NCBI GenBank assembly: GCA_963930655.1
Contig: OZ005601.1
Span: 19,468,921 to 19,532,920 of the forward strand
Direction: 5' to 3'
Length of the DNA stretch: 64,000 nucleotides
Source: Myrica gale
Lineage: Eukaryota > Streptophyta > Magnoliopsida > Fagales > Myricaceae
In this document: positions 40,931-52,420 of the stretch, piece after piece
How positions within the stretch are numbered: the first letter of the stretch is position 1
How the letters are laid out: each line of letters opens with the position of its first letter
Program-made: the position numbers and the translations under genes
The notes under the pieces: model-generated
Seen by the model: the letters and a program-made list of their open reading frames with translations, nothing else
Databases searched by the model: none
Told to the model about the DNA's origin: nothing

Positions 40931-42787
40931 GTGCAAGTGTGCAGGGTTAGCCTCACACTTCATTCGGCAATTCCATAGAGATTGAGAGAGTTAGATAGAG
41001 CTAGGGAGTTGTAGAGAAAGAGAGAAGGAGGAGAGGAGCAAACCGTGCCCACTAGAGAAGAGAGAAGAAGAAATTTTTTGAAGAAAAGGTGGAGGAAGGT
41101 TGAAGAATCTTGTGCTTTGATCTTCTAAGTTATCATTTTGATCCTTATACTAATAATGAGCTTCTTCAAGGTTTTTGATTCTCAAGAGGTCACACCAAAG
41201 AGCCAAAAAGTCCAAGAGGTAAGGGGTAGGTTCAAGTTGGTGTTGATTGTTGGCATTATGATATGATTAGGTTAGGGAATGCTTATGAATATGCTAGGAT
41301 AGGATCTGTGATCTTTGGTTATGCTGTACATTTTGTTAGAAAGGAGGTTGGGCTGATTAGAAGATGAGAAATGTGAAATTTATGTACAAATGGAGGTTGT
41401 TAATTTTAATTTTAGACATATTAGGATGATTATGTGTGCTCTGATGGATATATGTGGTCATTATGGTTTTTAGATGCTTAAGAGGGTGTTAGGAGACCTA
41501 ATATTAGTGTGCATGTAAGAATTAACGTGTAAAAATGGAGAACTAAGAAAATAGGCAACACGTGCTAGTTTTTGCTATTCTGTGAGGACAGTGCACTTAG
41601 GTGGTTATCACATGGGTCAAAAGACATTTTTTTGACACCAAATTTGGAGGGATAGAACGGGACAGAGTCAGGAACGTGTGGTCAAAACATCAGATCCATG
41701 GGAGTTAAGGTAAATGAGTTATTAGCATTTGAAAATTAGGGCAAAAATGAAGGTTTTAAGCAAAACGGGTCATTTTATGTGAAAACGAATTGGGCTTTGT
41801 TTATGATGTTTGGGCTGTTCTAAATGGGCCCTGCAACTCCTAAAACTTGATAAGATGTGGACTTGCAGGTAGAGCCCAAGTATATGTCCTTGTTGGACAT
41901 AAAAAGGGCTAAATAGGATAGCTTACTTAAAAGCCTATAAGTTGTTGGACTTGTCTTTTTTATAAATTAGAATTTCTTAACAAGATTCAATAATTAGCTT
42001 GCTGATTTAGAGAATTTTAAGTTGATAGTCTTGTCTTAAGTTGGTATACTTGCACTTGAAATGAAAATTTCATAGAAGTCATGAATATGTGATTAGTGAA
42101 TAATTACTATGTGAATGAAATTAGTATATGATAAATATGTGATTAGTGAACGAAAAATATGAGATTAGCAAATGATAGGAAGCGTGGTTGTATATGAATG
42201 AAAAACATGAAAAAATATGCATTGGATGAGACATGTGCATCATTTCATGGATACAAAGTGGAAAAGTGAGAAAGTAAGCATATGGATAACGGTACCAATA
42301 ATCGGGGGAGTGTAACCATCACTACAGGGTAATGGATGACCCTCTGGGCAGAAGGCAATAGGAGAGCCTTTGCCCGACATTCTGGTGCAACGGATAACAC
42401 AGGACTATCCCGGAGGAAGGGAAGCGGGATGCACAATCCTGTTACTTTGAGGTAAAACAGTGGACGCCAAAGGATGTTGGAAAGGTTATACATCTCATGT
42501 ATTTCATTCATTCATCATTCTACATCTCATTATGTGATAATGACTGATACTGCTTCTAAGACATTAACTATCTCCTGAATAGGTAAGTGTTGTATCTTAC
42601 TATTAACTGTCTATCTTACTGCTTATCATCACATGCCCCCTTTTCCACCTTATTGAGTCCTTAAGACTCAACCCGCTTTCTTGTCCGTATTGTATGTTTA
42701 TTTTTAAGACAAAGAATGATGTTGTTCGAATCATATATTTTCCATGAGCTCCCCACCCATATCCTGATCATTCATGTTTGAGTTTTG

Positions 42788-42952
42788 GTATCGGAGAATC
42801 TTGAAGTGATCGTGGAGCATCAACCTTACCTGCTCTCCAAGGACCCGCCCCCAAATGTTTACATCATCCCTCAGTACGTGGCAGATTCCCTTGGACAGAA
42901 CATCCCATATCTTAACTGGGTGGACCGCACCCTGACTGACGACGAAGAATAA
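42788..42952 (+). other. Small acidic-tailed frame in the large LTR
   Basis: Reads VSENLEVIVEHQPYLLSKDP then PPNVYIIPQYVADSLGQN and ends DRTLTDDEE with a TAA. A similar frame exists on the minus strand at 58494-58665 (VADTYEMVVENYDYWFFKDP; a shift; DLTSSDDEP). Shared pattern: E-x-VVE-xxxY-xxx-KDPPP and an acidic end. Product unknown. Confidence 0.4.
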
Positions 42953-43369
42953 TTTCTCTACTTTTTATTTAGCTTTTACGGTTTGTATGTATAGGGTTAG
43001 AGATTTTGTTAGGCTTATGGTGAACCACAAGGTTCACCAATTTTGTCAATTAGTAGCCTGAATTTGTAAGGATCCTAGGATCCTCCCTAATCCCTAACCC
43101 CATCGAATAGGTTGACTCCTTTTTCAGTGTTTGTTACTTTTATCTATTGTAAAAATATGTATCCAGTGTTGTTTGATTTTCGTTTTTTTATTTTCTTCTT
43201 AAATATTTCAATCTTTTAAAGATTTTTAACTTGACTTCCATTTTCACATTAATTTTTCAAAGGATGTTAAGAAGTCTTCCGCTGTATTTTTAAGTAGTTT
43301 CTAATTTAAAATTTAGAAGAAAATTCCACAGTCCCTAAAATTTAGAATAAGAACGTGTCGTAATCTCGT

Positions 43370-44205
43370 CATATATAGCGCTTCTATTACTATAAAGAGA
43401 GCTTAGAGACTAATATAGGCACAAAGCGTGACACCGACTGAAGCTTGTTATAGGACAACTGATAATGCCATAAGGTAGGGCCTGTTTCTAATCTCTTTTA
43501 TCAAGTCTTGGGTCTTGGGTCGTGGTGCTGTCAGTATTGTGGGTGTGCTTTTAAAATTGTTTATCTATCCTTTGTTCGACAACCATGAAATGTGAACCTG
43601 GAAGTTAAATCTGTTATGTAGCGTTATTGAATGCGTTGAAGTTTTTTTTTTATGTTTGGCTTGTTGTCTTTTAATACAGATTTTAAGTGATGTTGGTTGG
43701 TGTTGTTGCATAGAATAAGTATATGTTTTGTCACATTCGAATTTGTCCCATATAATAACTGTAGATCCCTAGGTTTTGTTCAAGTATTAGCGAACGCACA
43801 TGCCATATCTAAACCTAACAGATTTGAGTTGTCCCAGTTTAAAGGCAGCGTGTCCTTAGGTTTTACATAGTTTGGTTTGTAAGTGAGTTTTTTAACAAAG
43901 TGGTCTGATAGTCCATTTAGTATGAAGTCTATGTGTGTCTGTATGTTTATGTCATATAAATAGTGGCCCCAAGGTTAAAAATGTTGTTTTGAACTAGTTT
44001 TTATAACCTTGAATTGAGTCACTGGTGTTTTTATAATGTTGTTTTGAACTTTAACTAACTAATTTAATTCCCTTTTATTGGTATGTTTTACTCTAATTTA
44101 ATCCTTAGGCATTTGGATACACATATATAATCTTCTTATTGTTACTTACTGCTTGTTCGGATATATTATATCAAACCATTATTAATTTTCATTATTTTTG
44201 TGTAG
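43370..44205. other. MULE leader/intron, no coding
   Basis: T-rich sequence between the large LTR and the MULE coding remnant. It ends in a splice acceptor (TTTTTGTGTAG at 44195-44205). Confidence 0.35.
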
Positions 44206-45392
44206 GTGTGCTGAAGATATTTATTTATCATAGAGGCCAATTTGTTGGAGGTCAAGATTAGATTTATGTAAGAGGTAGGGCTGATGTGGTGGGTCATATG
44301 GACCTCGATTACATCTCAATAAGTGAAATTGGCTATTCAGTGAAGGAGCTTAGGTATTTACAACCGGGTGCCTTGTGGTACACGTTTGACAACGATGATT
44401 GACTTGTTGTTAGGAAGTTTAAGACTGACAAGGATGTGATTAGTATGATTAATAGATCCCGAGCCGAGAAGAGGATGGTTCTAAACATCTATGTGGATCA
44501 CGCTGTTGATTAGGCTGACATAGTTGAACTTGGGGAGCCTCTACTGACAAAATTTGGTGATGGTCCGTCAACATATGGGGTTATGTTTTTCATGATGATG
44601 TCTGTTTGGAAAATTGGAGGATATTTGTGGGGAAAATGGGAAAGATATTGGTGGGTACCATGAATACATAGAGGGTGGAGAAAATGGGAAAGATATTGGT
44701 GGGTACCATGAATACACAGAGGGTGGAGAAAATTTTGGTGATGAGGAAAATAGGGAGGATATTGACGGGGATTATGAAGATATAGAGGGGAGGGAATATA
44801 ATGGTGATGAGGAAAATATCAGGGAGGGTGGTGAGAAGAAAAAGGGTCATAGATGTAGAATCCGTCGCAGGGCACGTAAAGGTGATAATAACGAAGGTGA
44901 CGAAGATGAAGAGGGATTTGATTATGGTACTGATTTAAGTGATTTTAATGACCCAAAAGCTGAGGGATACATCTTCGCCTCAAAGATGAGGGAGTACGAC
45001 GGTATTCAGATCAAATCCTTTATTACGGAACATATATGTGAGGCACAACATCTAAACCAAAAATGCAATGTCAAGTTCTTAGCTTATCAGTATCTTCCTA
45101 ACTTTAGAGATCAGCCTAGTTGGTCTGTCTTTGCAATGAAGGGCCAAATTCGAAGAGACTTCAATGTTGATGTGCCATTGCATCGTTGTTACAGAGCTAA
45201 GAGGTTGGCATTAATGATGGTCCATGGGAACCAAGCTGAGCAGTTTAAGTACACTAGTTAGTATGCTCTTGCATTGGAGAAGTGGAATCCAAGCACTAGT
45301 GTCATTCTTTTAAAATCTGGGGAGCACTTCAAGGAGCTTTGTGTCTGCCTTTTGGCATGCAAGGCGAGGTTTAATCATTATCAGCCATAATA
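44206..45392 (+). pseudogene. MULE protein N-terminal half (PB1-like domain, acidic repeats, MuDR-type domain)
   Basis: After the acceptor the plus strand reads a PB1-like domain with stops (VLKIFIYHRGQFVGG, GHMDLDYISISEIGYSVKEL). A shift leads into an open 215-codon frame (44614-45261). It begins with near-perfect repeats of ENGKDIGGYHEY-EGG, then a basic patch (KKKGHRCRIRRRARKG). It continues with the MuDR-type DNA-binding and transposase-entry region: IQIKSFITEHICEAQHLNQK, IRRDFNVDVPLHRCYRAKRL, and after a stop YALALEKWNPSTSV. The DDE catalytic domain and the SWIM finger are absent. Truncated and inactive. Confidence 0.75.
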
Positions 45393-46164
45393 TGTGTTGA
45401 TATATGTCAATTGAAGGGCTAATTTGGAGGCCAACTCTTATGTGGTATCAGAGTAGACGGGAACGATGATAAGAACTTTGGGAGTTGCTATAATTTCAGC
45501 TTGCACTAAATTTTGGAGTTGCATGTATTTTAGTAGTTGATGTAATTTTTGGTTGCATAAATTTTGGAGTTGTAGAATTTTTGATGTGAAAACTTTGGTG
45601 TTGCTGTAACATTGGAATTGCATATTATACTTTGATGTACTATTTATCATTTTTAGTTGCTGTCATTTTCCTTTGGACTGTTTGTCATGCTTGTTGTATA
45701 ATCTTGGAATATTTGTAATGTTGGAGTTTCAGAAATGGAGTATTTTTCAATTCTAATTTCAGTATGTAACTTTGGACTTGCTGAAATTGTGGGTACTTCT
45801 GCTATATGTTAGGTACTTCTATTATTGGAAGGTAAAATGGAAGGAAGGAATTGGAAGTAAAACTCAAATTATCAAGACATCATAAGAAATGCAAAAGATA
45901 ACTTGGCCATCTATCATAAGAAATACCAATATGTACATTACAACAACTTCCATTCTAGCATAATATCCTTAATCCTACCATTTACAAATTGTCCAACAAA
46001 ATTGGCAGAATAATTACAAGATGTGTACCCAATATAATTTGACAAGTTCACAACAAACACATCAACCCATGACATTTCTTGGACCTACTAAACAAGAGTG
46101 CACCCATATTCGCAACAACAACCAAGACAAACTTAAGCAACACGACCTCATTTTGGTTTCAAAG
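45393..46164. other. MULE remnant, no coding
   Basis: Contains an irregular repeat of GTTGC/AGTTG..AATTTTGGAGTTG units (45480-45660). The frames are not protein-like. A GTGGTATCAGAGTAG string at 45437 resembles a primer site but has no LTR beside it. Confidence 0.3.
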
Positions 46165-46376
46165 ATAGAAAGCGTCGGATGGTGTTGTTTGAAGGGACGC
46201 TTACTTAGCAGTTGATGTGGTTTTGCCTTTAAGAGAAGACATGGAACCCTGAAAGAAGGACCAATTTGTAAAAAGAGGAAAGTTCAAGGACCTTTTTTTT
46301 GTAGTTTAAAACCTAAGGATCAAAGTACTAAAATGTGTACAATATAGGGACTAAAATGCCAATTTCTCATATCTTT

Positions 46377-47560
46377 ACTATAGAGAGTTCGATAAATTGT
46401 AAATTATTAGCCCCAAGATTACATGGCAATTTTATTGTTTATTTTGATGATAGTAAATCATCTATTATCTTTTCCAAAAAATTCTTAGAGTAATAAAAGT
46501 TAGATTTTAATGAAATATTATTTAGACAAAGAATCTTGATCAATTGTGCTCAGTTTGAAGTTATTGTATTGGTTTATTAATATGAATTTGATTATATATT
46601 CATATTGAAGGTATATCTCAAAGCTCAAATTAATCCCAAAGTTAAAAGGCTCAATCCATTAGAATCTGCATTTATATAATTGGCTATACATCTCAAATAG
46701 TCGACTACATGCTAAAAAAATCAAGCCCAAAAGTTCGAAAGTCAAACCATATAGAAGCAGAAAGTCAAATTCAAAGAATGTGTCGACCATATATCTCAAG
46801 GTGTTGACTCCATACTAAGAAAGTCAAAGCCCAGAAGGTCAAAGTCAAACATTAAAGACATAAAAAGTCAACATCGAGACTAGAGTCGACTAATACTCTT
46901 TAGCTACAAAAGAGATTTTGAAATTGCCTCATATTAGTTAACTACACAAACACAATAAGTTGACTACCCTTGGCTGGACAACTTTCGGACAGCTCAAAAT
47001 TTGAAATTTTCAAACAATTAGCTTTGCATTTAATGCATCCAAACAGATAGGAAAAAATTGTCTGGGTATGAAAGGAGGCAAAAAGAGTTCATTAAAGAAG
47101 ACTTGAACATTTGAATAGAAATCTCACTTTCATCTTGAACATCATCTTTCTTAGATTGGTGTGAGATTTTAAAGGCAAATTTTTCCACCATCAGTACACT
47201 TGATTAGCAAATTCAGCTACTTTAAGAGACATTTATTGTGAGCTTTTAACTCTCTATCTATTGCGAAGGTTCTCAAGTACCATAAAGCTTGAAATTTGTG
47301 AGCGTTGAGAAAAACACTTATAACTAACCGTATGGTTAGAAGGAACCTTGGCGAGGATTGTCATGGTTTAGCTTGTGAGTATTTCTCTTGTTAAAAGTGC
47401 TTGGGTTGTGACTGTAGAGGCCATAAAAATATTTAGGTTGTATGCATTGAGCTCAGAAAAAAACACTTATAATGGTTTTTTAGCAGTCACAAGCTAGAGT
47501 AAACTATTTATTATTGTAAAGAAACCTAAGGGGATCCATGGGATAGAAACAACTAAACTA
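46377..47560. mobile_element. Possible copia LTR remnant
   Basis: 46.65-47.5 kb has repeated GTCGACTA and AAGCCCA-AAG-TC-AAGTCAAAC strings, then a TTGTGAGTATTTCTCTTGTTA-type end. This has the look of Tork-like copia LTRs. No TG..CA borders, primer site or coding were identified. Confidence 0.3.
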
Positions 47561-47995
47561 AGTACTCAAATATCTTGGTGGCCTTCTTTCACTTGTGGCC
47601 TTTCTCACTGACAGATCTAAGTGTAGATTGTCCAGCCTCTTCAGTACCCTGCATCCACAAATATAACACTTACAGTGACTGAATAAATATTGATGCACTA
47701 AAATAAGTACTCAAATACCTTGGTGGCCTTTTTTCACTTATGGCCTTTCCTATTGATGGATCTAAGTGTAGATGGTCCAGCCTCCTCAGTACCCTGGATC
47801 CATAAATATAACACTTACAATGATTGAATAAATATTGATGCACTAAAATAAGTACTCAAATACCTTGGTGGCCTTTTTTCGATTTTGGCCTTTCTCATTG
47901 ATGGATCTTAGTGTAGATGTTTCAGCCTCCTCAGTACCCTGCATCCATAAATACAACACTTATAGTGACTGAATATTATTGATGCACTATGGTTG
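47561..47995 (-). repeat. Triplicated exon-intron unit, period about 145 bp
   Basis: Three tandem copies begin at 47561, 47705 and 47851. On the minus strand each contains a splice acceptor (ATGCAG), an exon of about 60 bases reading GTEEA-xSTLRSI-x-KG then KKATK, and a donor (AAG/GTATTTGAG). The copies are 80-95% alike. They lie at the 3' end of the MULE transposase pseudogene on the same strand. Confidence 0.75.
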
Positions 47996-48002
47996 CAAAA
48001 AA

Positions 48003-50640
48003 TTAAGTCACCTGGAGGTTTCTATTTTTCTTCTTGTTGGGTTTCTTTAAATAGATCCTACAGTTTGGATTATCGAGCTTGGGACAAGTTCTTGCATTGC
48101 GGCCCAATACACCACACTTCCAATATCGCAAATCATATCCTTGCCTGGTCACCCTATAAGGGAGTTGCAGCTCATTCGCATCACACTTTCTTGCTTTCTT
48201 TAGCCTATTGGATCTCGCCTTTATTTGAGGAGGCAAAACCTTGTCCACAGAGATATGTGGCCAGTCATCTGGACCCGACATTGCATGTAGCGTTGATGCA
48301 TATGAAGCTGTATAGGCCATTTTACAATAGTAATCATCTATACGCATGGGCACAAGGGATCCCATTTAATTTCCAACAACCACACATACAAGTCTTGTTA
48401 CCAATATTCACCAACTTACTTTCGTCGTTGACCATATCAACCTCAAAAGTCCCTCCATCAGTCCATTCACACATAATATTTACGTGGGCATATATCCCAT
48501 GTATTCGTGGCAAGGCACTCCCATTTGTGTACAAATTGTTTTATCATTTGCTACAAATCGTCTCAAGCATAGTTAAGATTGGCTTGACTCTTGCATCTTT
48601 AATCCATAAGTTGAATGTCTCTGCATTGTTATTCAGAAGGATGTCGCATTGTTATCAATCTCATCTAAGTACCTGAAAGCAGCGGGATTCATCCACTTGA
48701 TGTTTTCCATGTGGTAGTCAAACTTACCCTTTATGGAAACCCTTGCAGCCCCGAAGAACGCATCCTTGAAGATTTGACCTTTCAACATGTGTGACTGGAA
48801 ATTTATTTAGAGGTGTTTAATGCACTGCCTTGGCTCAATCCCACCAAGCAAATCAGCAAAAACATCCAGAAGTCCTACATTAAACACCAAAAGCAAGCTG
48901 GTTAGTTTATAGTAAATTAAAGTGGTGTTTGAGTGCCAAACTCATTACAAAAACTACATAATAATCTCTCCTTATTAAATCATTTTTTTTCACTATAATA
49001 ATCATTTAAATCTTATCTATCCTCACTTTTTCACTACCTCTGATAAATTGTCTTCATTTTTTCACCAACTCTCACACCCTAAAATTCTGGCGCTAAAACA
49101 CCACCTAAATGTGATGTATTCATACTTTTTGCCTATTCGACATCCAGCTCAACAAATATGAGTTGTCATATCCAATATCTTCCAACAGCAGCTGTATGAA
49201 CCATGTCCATGATGATCTATTCTCTATTTTCACAAAGTCAATGACGATGGGAAACATCATCATTCCTATCATTCGCCACATCACATAGAAGGTGACCTCT
49301 GAATTAGACTTGTAGATGACACACATTCACACAAATCAAGGTTTGCAGCCTACCATAAACCCGCCCTTACAAGCTTCATGTCTTACGTACATGTAATGAA
49401 TATATGGACCTTCCTTAATAATCCTCACCGAATTACCCGTTCCATTATGAAACAGCCGCTGTGTAGTCTCACACATACTTGTATTGTTTTACTTGCTTCC
49501 CATGCACGATCTTTATAGAAAATTTTTTAGCCCATTACATATGGTTTTGAGTCACACCAACCTTAAAGTCTCTCTTAATAAGGGTATCTAATGCTTTTGG
49601 TGGGAGGTTGGGGCTGTCTTTCACATAGTCCGCGTAGTGAGTGACACTGAAATATACGTCAAGCCTCATATTTTATGGTGACAGCCACAATTATGTCTAG
49701 ACCTGAAAGTCTTCACTTGGAATGCTTCTTTTCTATTCATAAACGAGGCTTCTATTTTCCAGCCACATTGCTTCCTACATTTAGCTCTAACTTGCAACTT
49801 GTCATTTTTTATGTATATGAAGTCAAACATCTTTTGGATCGAGTATCTCTTCAACTCTACCTTGAATTGTCAACAATTCTAAATCTCATCTCATTTTCTA
49901 TATGGACAATCCCTTTCAGATCATCTTCCCTTCTCCTTTTTTATGGCGCATCACTATTGAAGTCATCATCCTCGCCCGTACTAATTAATCTCTCGTTGTC
50001 ATCCTTATCAGATTGGTCCTCCCCACAAGCCACTCAATGACTTGGCTCAACTCCTTCTCCATCTTCCTCTGTGGGACAACTGCTGGAGCTCCAGCATCAC
50101 CACCTGCAGCTGGAGACCCCTCTCTAGCTCCAATAGCATCTCAAGTACCCCCAATACAATCTCTTGTACCTCTAATAGTCCCATGTACTAATAGCTCAAA
50201 TAGCTCTAGTTCACCTTCATTTGTCTTAGAGAAATTGCTCAAATACTCATAATCATCCTCCAGCTCATCTTTAGACATGTCATCCTCATCTTCCTCTATA
50301 AGATAAGCATCTTCTTCTTTTAGAGGAACATCATTCTTGGACTCTGCAGGTTGTTGTCTAGACCCTTCATCTTCTTATGGATGAGACGACTCCCCAGTTA
50401 TAAACAGAGGTGGTTGTAGCTCTTCCAATATAAAATCGGGCACATCCATCCCGTTCTCTACATCCACCTGCAGTATGTCAAGCTTCTCTTGCTCCAATCG
50501 AGAAAGTATCCGATGCATATCTGAGTTAGTTTCAAGTGCATTACGCCCTCTTCCCAAACTTCTCCCTCTCAAACTTGCACCATAACGCTTCAAAGCTGTT
50601 GTATCCAAACTCTTGCCTTAGCATCTTGTACAGATAAGTA
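48003..50640 (-). pseudogene. MULE transposase pseudogene
   Basis: The minus strand preserves the family order with many stops and shifts. At 50.6-50.1 kb is an acidic N-terminal region. The MuDR-type DNA-binding domain follows (49666-49854: YSIQKMFDFIYIKNDKLQVR then KCGW-like CRKQCGWKIEAS). A piece of the catalytic domain is at 49.12-49.33 kb (FVKIENRSSWTWFIQLLLED). Next come the IKHLYINFQSHMLKG region (about 48.8 kb) and the SWIM zinc finger at 48334-48534 (NIGNKTCMCGCWKLNGIPCAH). Last is the C-terminal GPDDWPH, YRVTRQGYD and zinc-knuckle-like tail (CPKLDNPNCRIYLKKPNKKK). A MITE interrupts it. Not functional. Confidence 0.85.
48920..49106. mobile_element. MITE (family B) inside the MULE pseudogene
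   Basis: Inverted ends AAGTGGTGTTTGAGTGCCAAA and, as complement, AGGTGGTGTTTTAGCGCCAGAA. 187 bp, no coding. It splits the transposase catalytic region. Confidence 0.65.
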
Positions 50641-52420
50641 ATGGATATAAAATTTGGATCAAGGTGCCCAAAGGTGGTTACTTTGTCACCAACTTACTTC
50701 ATAGGGAGCCCGGCCTAGACACTCCACCAATGTCTATCCCCTCACAACTAAGGACTTGTGAGTAATCGAGTTTAGCCCTCGCCTACGGTTGATACCCCTT
50801 GGCCGATCGGATGAAGCAAAAGTGAAATGTAACCCGGGTATCAGATCAAAAAGAAAAGAAAGATATTTTTGGTTATCAAAATATAACTTAAAAGAACACG
50901 AATGATTGAGAAAATGGATGAAAAGAAGGATACGCAAGCCTAAGCTTGAATGAGCTAACATTACTAGACGAACTCAGAATGCGATTGTGGAACAACGCCA
51001 GCTTAACCCAACGATGGACCTCTAACAAAGAATCAAAGATATCAAGCTTAACCCCAAACACCAAACTTCCTTTGCTAGCCCAAGCTTTCAGGCCTAACCT
51101 CAGTCGCTGATTACCCCCCAACTTGACCGGCCTAACCCAACGCAAGTTAGATCTAACAAGTGTAAATAATATCAGGCCTAACCCAAAGCACTATAGTACC
51201 CATGCTAGCCTAAATGTTAGGCTTAACCCCGAACACCGAAAGATAAGTGGCATAAAGGCCAAAAGCTCCCTTGGAGACTCTTCTATTCGAATGATCAATG
51301 AATGCTTACAAATGGTGTCATGGAGGGGGATTTTTAATACCTCTATGAGCTTGGGCGGCAAGGCCTTTCTTTGTATTGTTTCCTACTCAACAAATCCTCC
51401 ACAAGATCCTATTAAGGTTTAAAATGAAAAATCTTGTAGAAATCTTGCATTTTATCTAAAGACTAATCCACAAAAATAGGACAAATCAATTAAATATTGA
51501 TTGTCAACAAAAAGAGGGATGTGGCTAGCCATAAGCTTTCATATAGGGAGCAAGGGAATTGGCCAAATGCCTAAAAGACTCCTAACTTCAATCAAGAAAT
51601 AATCTTTCTAAAATAAGATCAAACTTAATTCTTTAATTGAATCTCACTAACGTGGAAATGTTTGAGACTCAAAAGTAAAAAGATAACTCTCGTAAAATAG
51701 GGAGATTCAGCCATATAGGGATCCCATATGCAGTTTACCCTATATAGCTCCTCCTAGCTGCTTGTGGTGGTTGCAACCGCTCCGCCACTTCTGTCATCAC
51801 TCCACCACCGTGTAGGGTGGTGACATCAAAATAATCCCCTCGATCTCTTGAGTCTTTTGAGACCAACCTACTATGTGCTCTTCTGTGTGTTGTTGTGTCT
51901 GGTGGTTCTGTGATAGTGCTACCAATCAACTCCATTTGACTTCGCGATCTATCCTGAGTCAATTCTCCATGCACTTTTGGTTGCACCATCGTGGCTGGTG
52001 GCCATAGGTGGTGGTAGTAATGTGCTCCACTAAGCTTCAGGAACCTCCTTGCATCGGCTCCCCATGCACTTTTGGTTGAGCTGCCATGACTGATGGTCTT
52101 ATGGTGGCACCTTCGTTGTGCTCCTCAACTCCTCCTAAGTCGTTGTGTATTGCTTCTCCATATGCTTCTCCTGAGTCATGTTGTGGCTTGTGGACTTGTT
52201 GGCCCATGCCTTGTCTTGGCAATGTCGTGGGGGCATGCCAATGTGCTACTAGGTGTGTCATGATTAGGCTCCTCTTTGTCAGGTGGCTTGTCAAGGATGC
52301 TTGCAAACCTTATCTTTCATGGGGCTTTAGTAGGGTTCCTGTCAATACTCCCCACCTACAAAACTTATCTTCTCTCAATGATACAATAATATCTAAATTT
52401 TCATCTGTAAATAGTTAAAA
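50641..52420. other. Repetitive region of unclear origin
   Basis: Holds repeated GCTTAACCC/GGCCTAACCCAA strings (50.97-51.25 kb). A duplicated reading on the minus strand (QPKVHGE, near 51.98 and 52.07 kb) lies within two low-complexity open frames. This may be a decayed LTR element inserted in the MULE leader. No family assignment is possible. Confidence 0.3.

Larger units (their letters stand above)
40255..43369 (+). mobile_element. Large gypsy-like (Tekay-type) LTR, probably solo
   Basis: Starts TGCAACACCCCGAAC, has a strong TATA box (TATAAATAGG at 40921), a leader with a splice-donor-like AAGAGGTAAGGGG near 41216, a CGGTACC block at 42289, and a short reading frame near its end. It closes with ATCTCGTCA near 43369. 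The same order of features is visible in the minus-strand copies at 25-28.55 and 58.4-61.57 kb. No interior coding follows, so it is best read as a solo LTR inside the decayed MULE. Boundaries are approximate. Confidence 0.45.
35071..46376 (+). mobile_element. Decayed MULE with nested insertions
   Basis: The left end (35071-35215, continuing at about 39841-39880 past a CACTA insertion) and the complement of the right end (about 46165-46376) are clearly homologous. Shared stretches include ACTTTGATCCTTA-GTTTTAAA, CCTTGAACTT, CTCTTTTTACAA and CACATCAACT-like sequence. Such long inverted repeats of nearly 200 bp mark MULEs. The interior holds a MULE N-terminal coding remnant (44.2-45.4 kb), a large LTR-like insertion (40.26-43.37 kb) and the CACTA. 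No 9-bp target duplication was seen at the presumed ends, so the boundaries may have eroded. Confidence 0.65.

Noticed and set aside
44590..44850. Minus-strand hydrophobic frame (86 codons) as a membrane peptide
   Set aside because: It is the complement of the acidic repeat in the MULE frame; its repeats simply mirror that repeat.
45437..45451. GTGGTATCAGAGTAG as a retrotransposon primer binding site
   Set aside because: The match to the tRNA-Met 3' end breaks early, and there is no LTR end before it or gag after it.
47581..47990. The 145-bp tandem repeat as a plain satellite
   Set aside because: Each unit has a matching acceptor, open exon and donor on the strand of the adjacent transposase remnant, so exon duplication explains it better.
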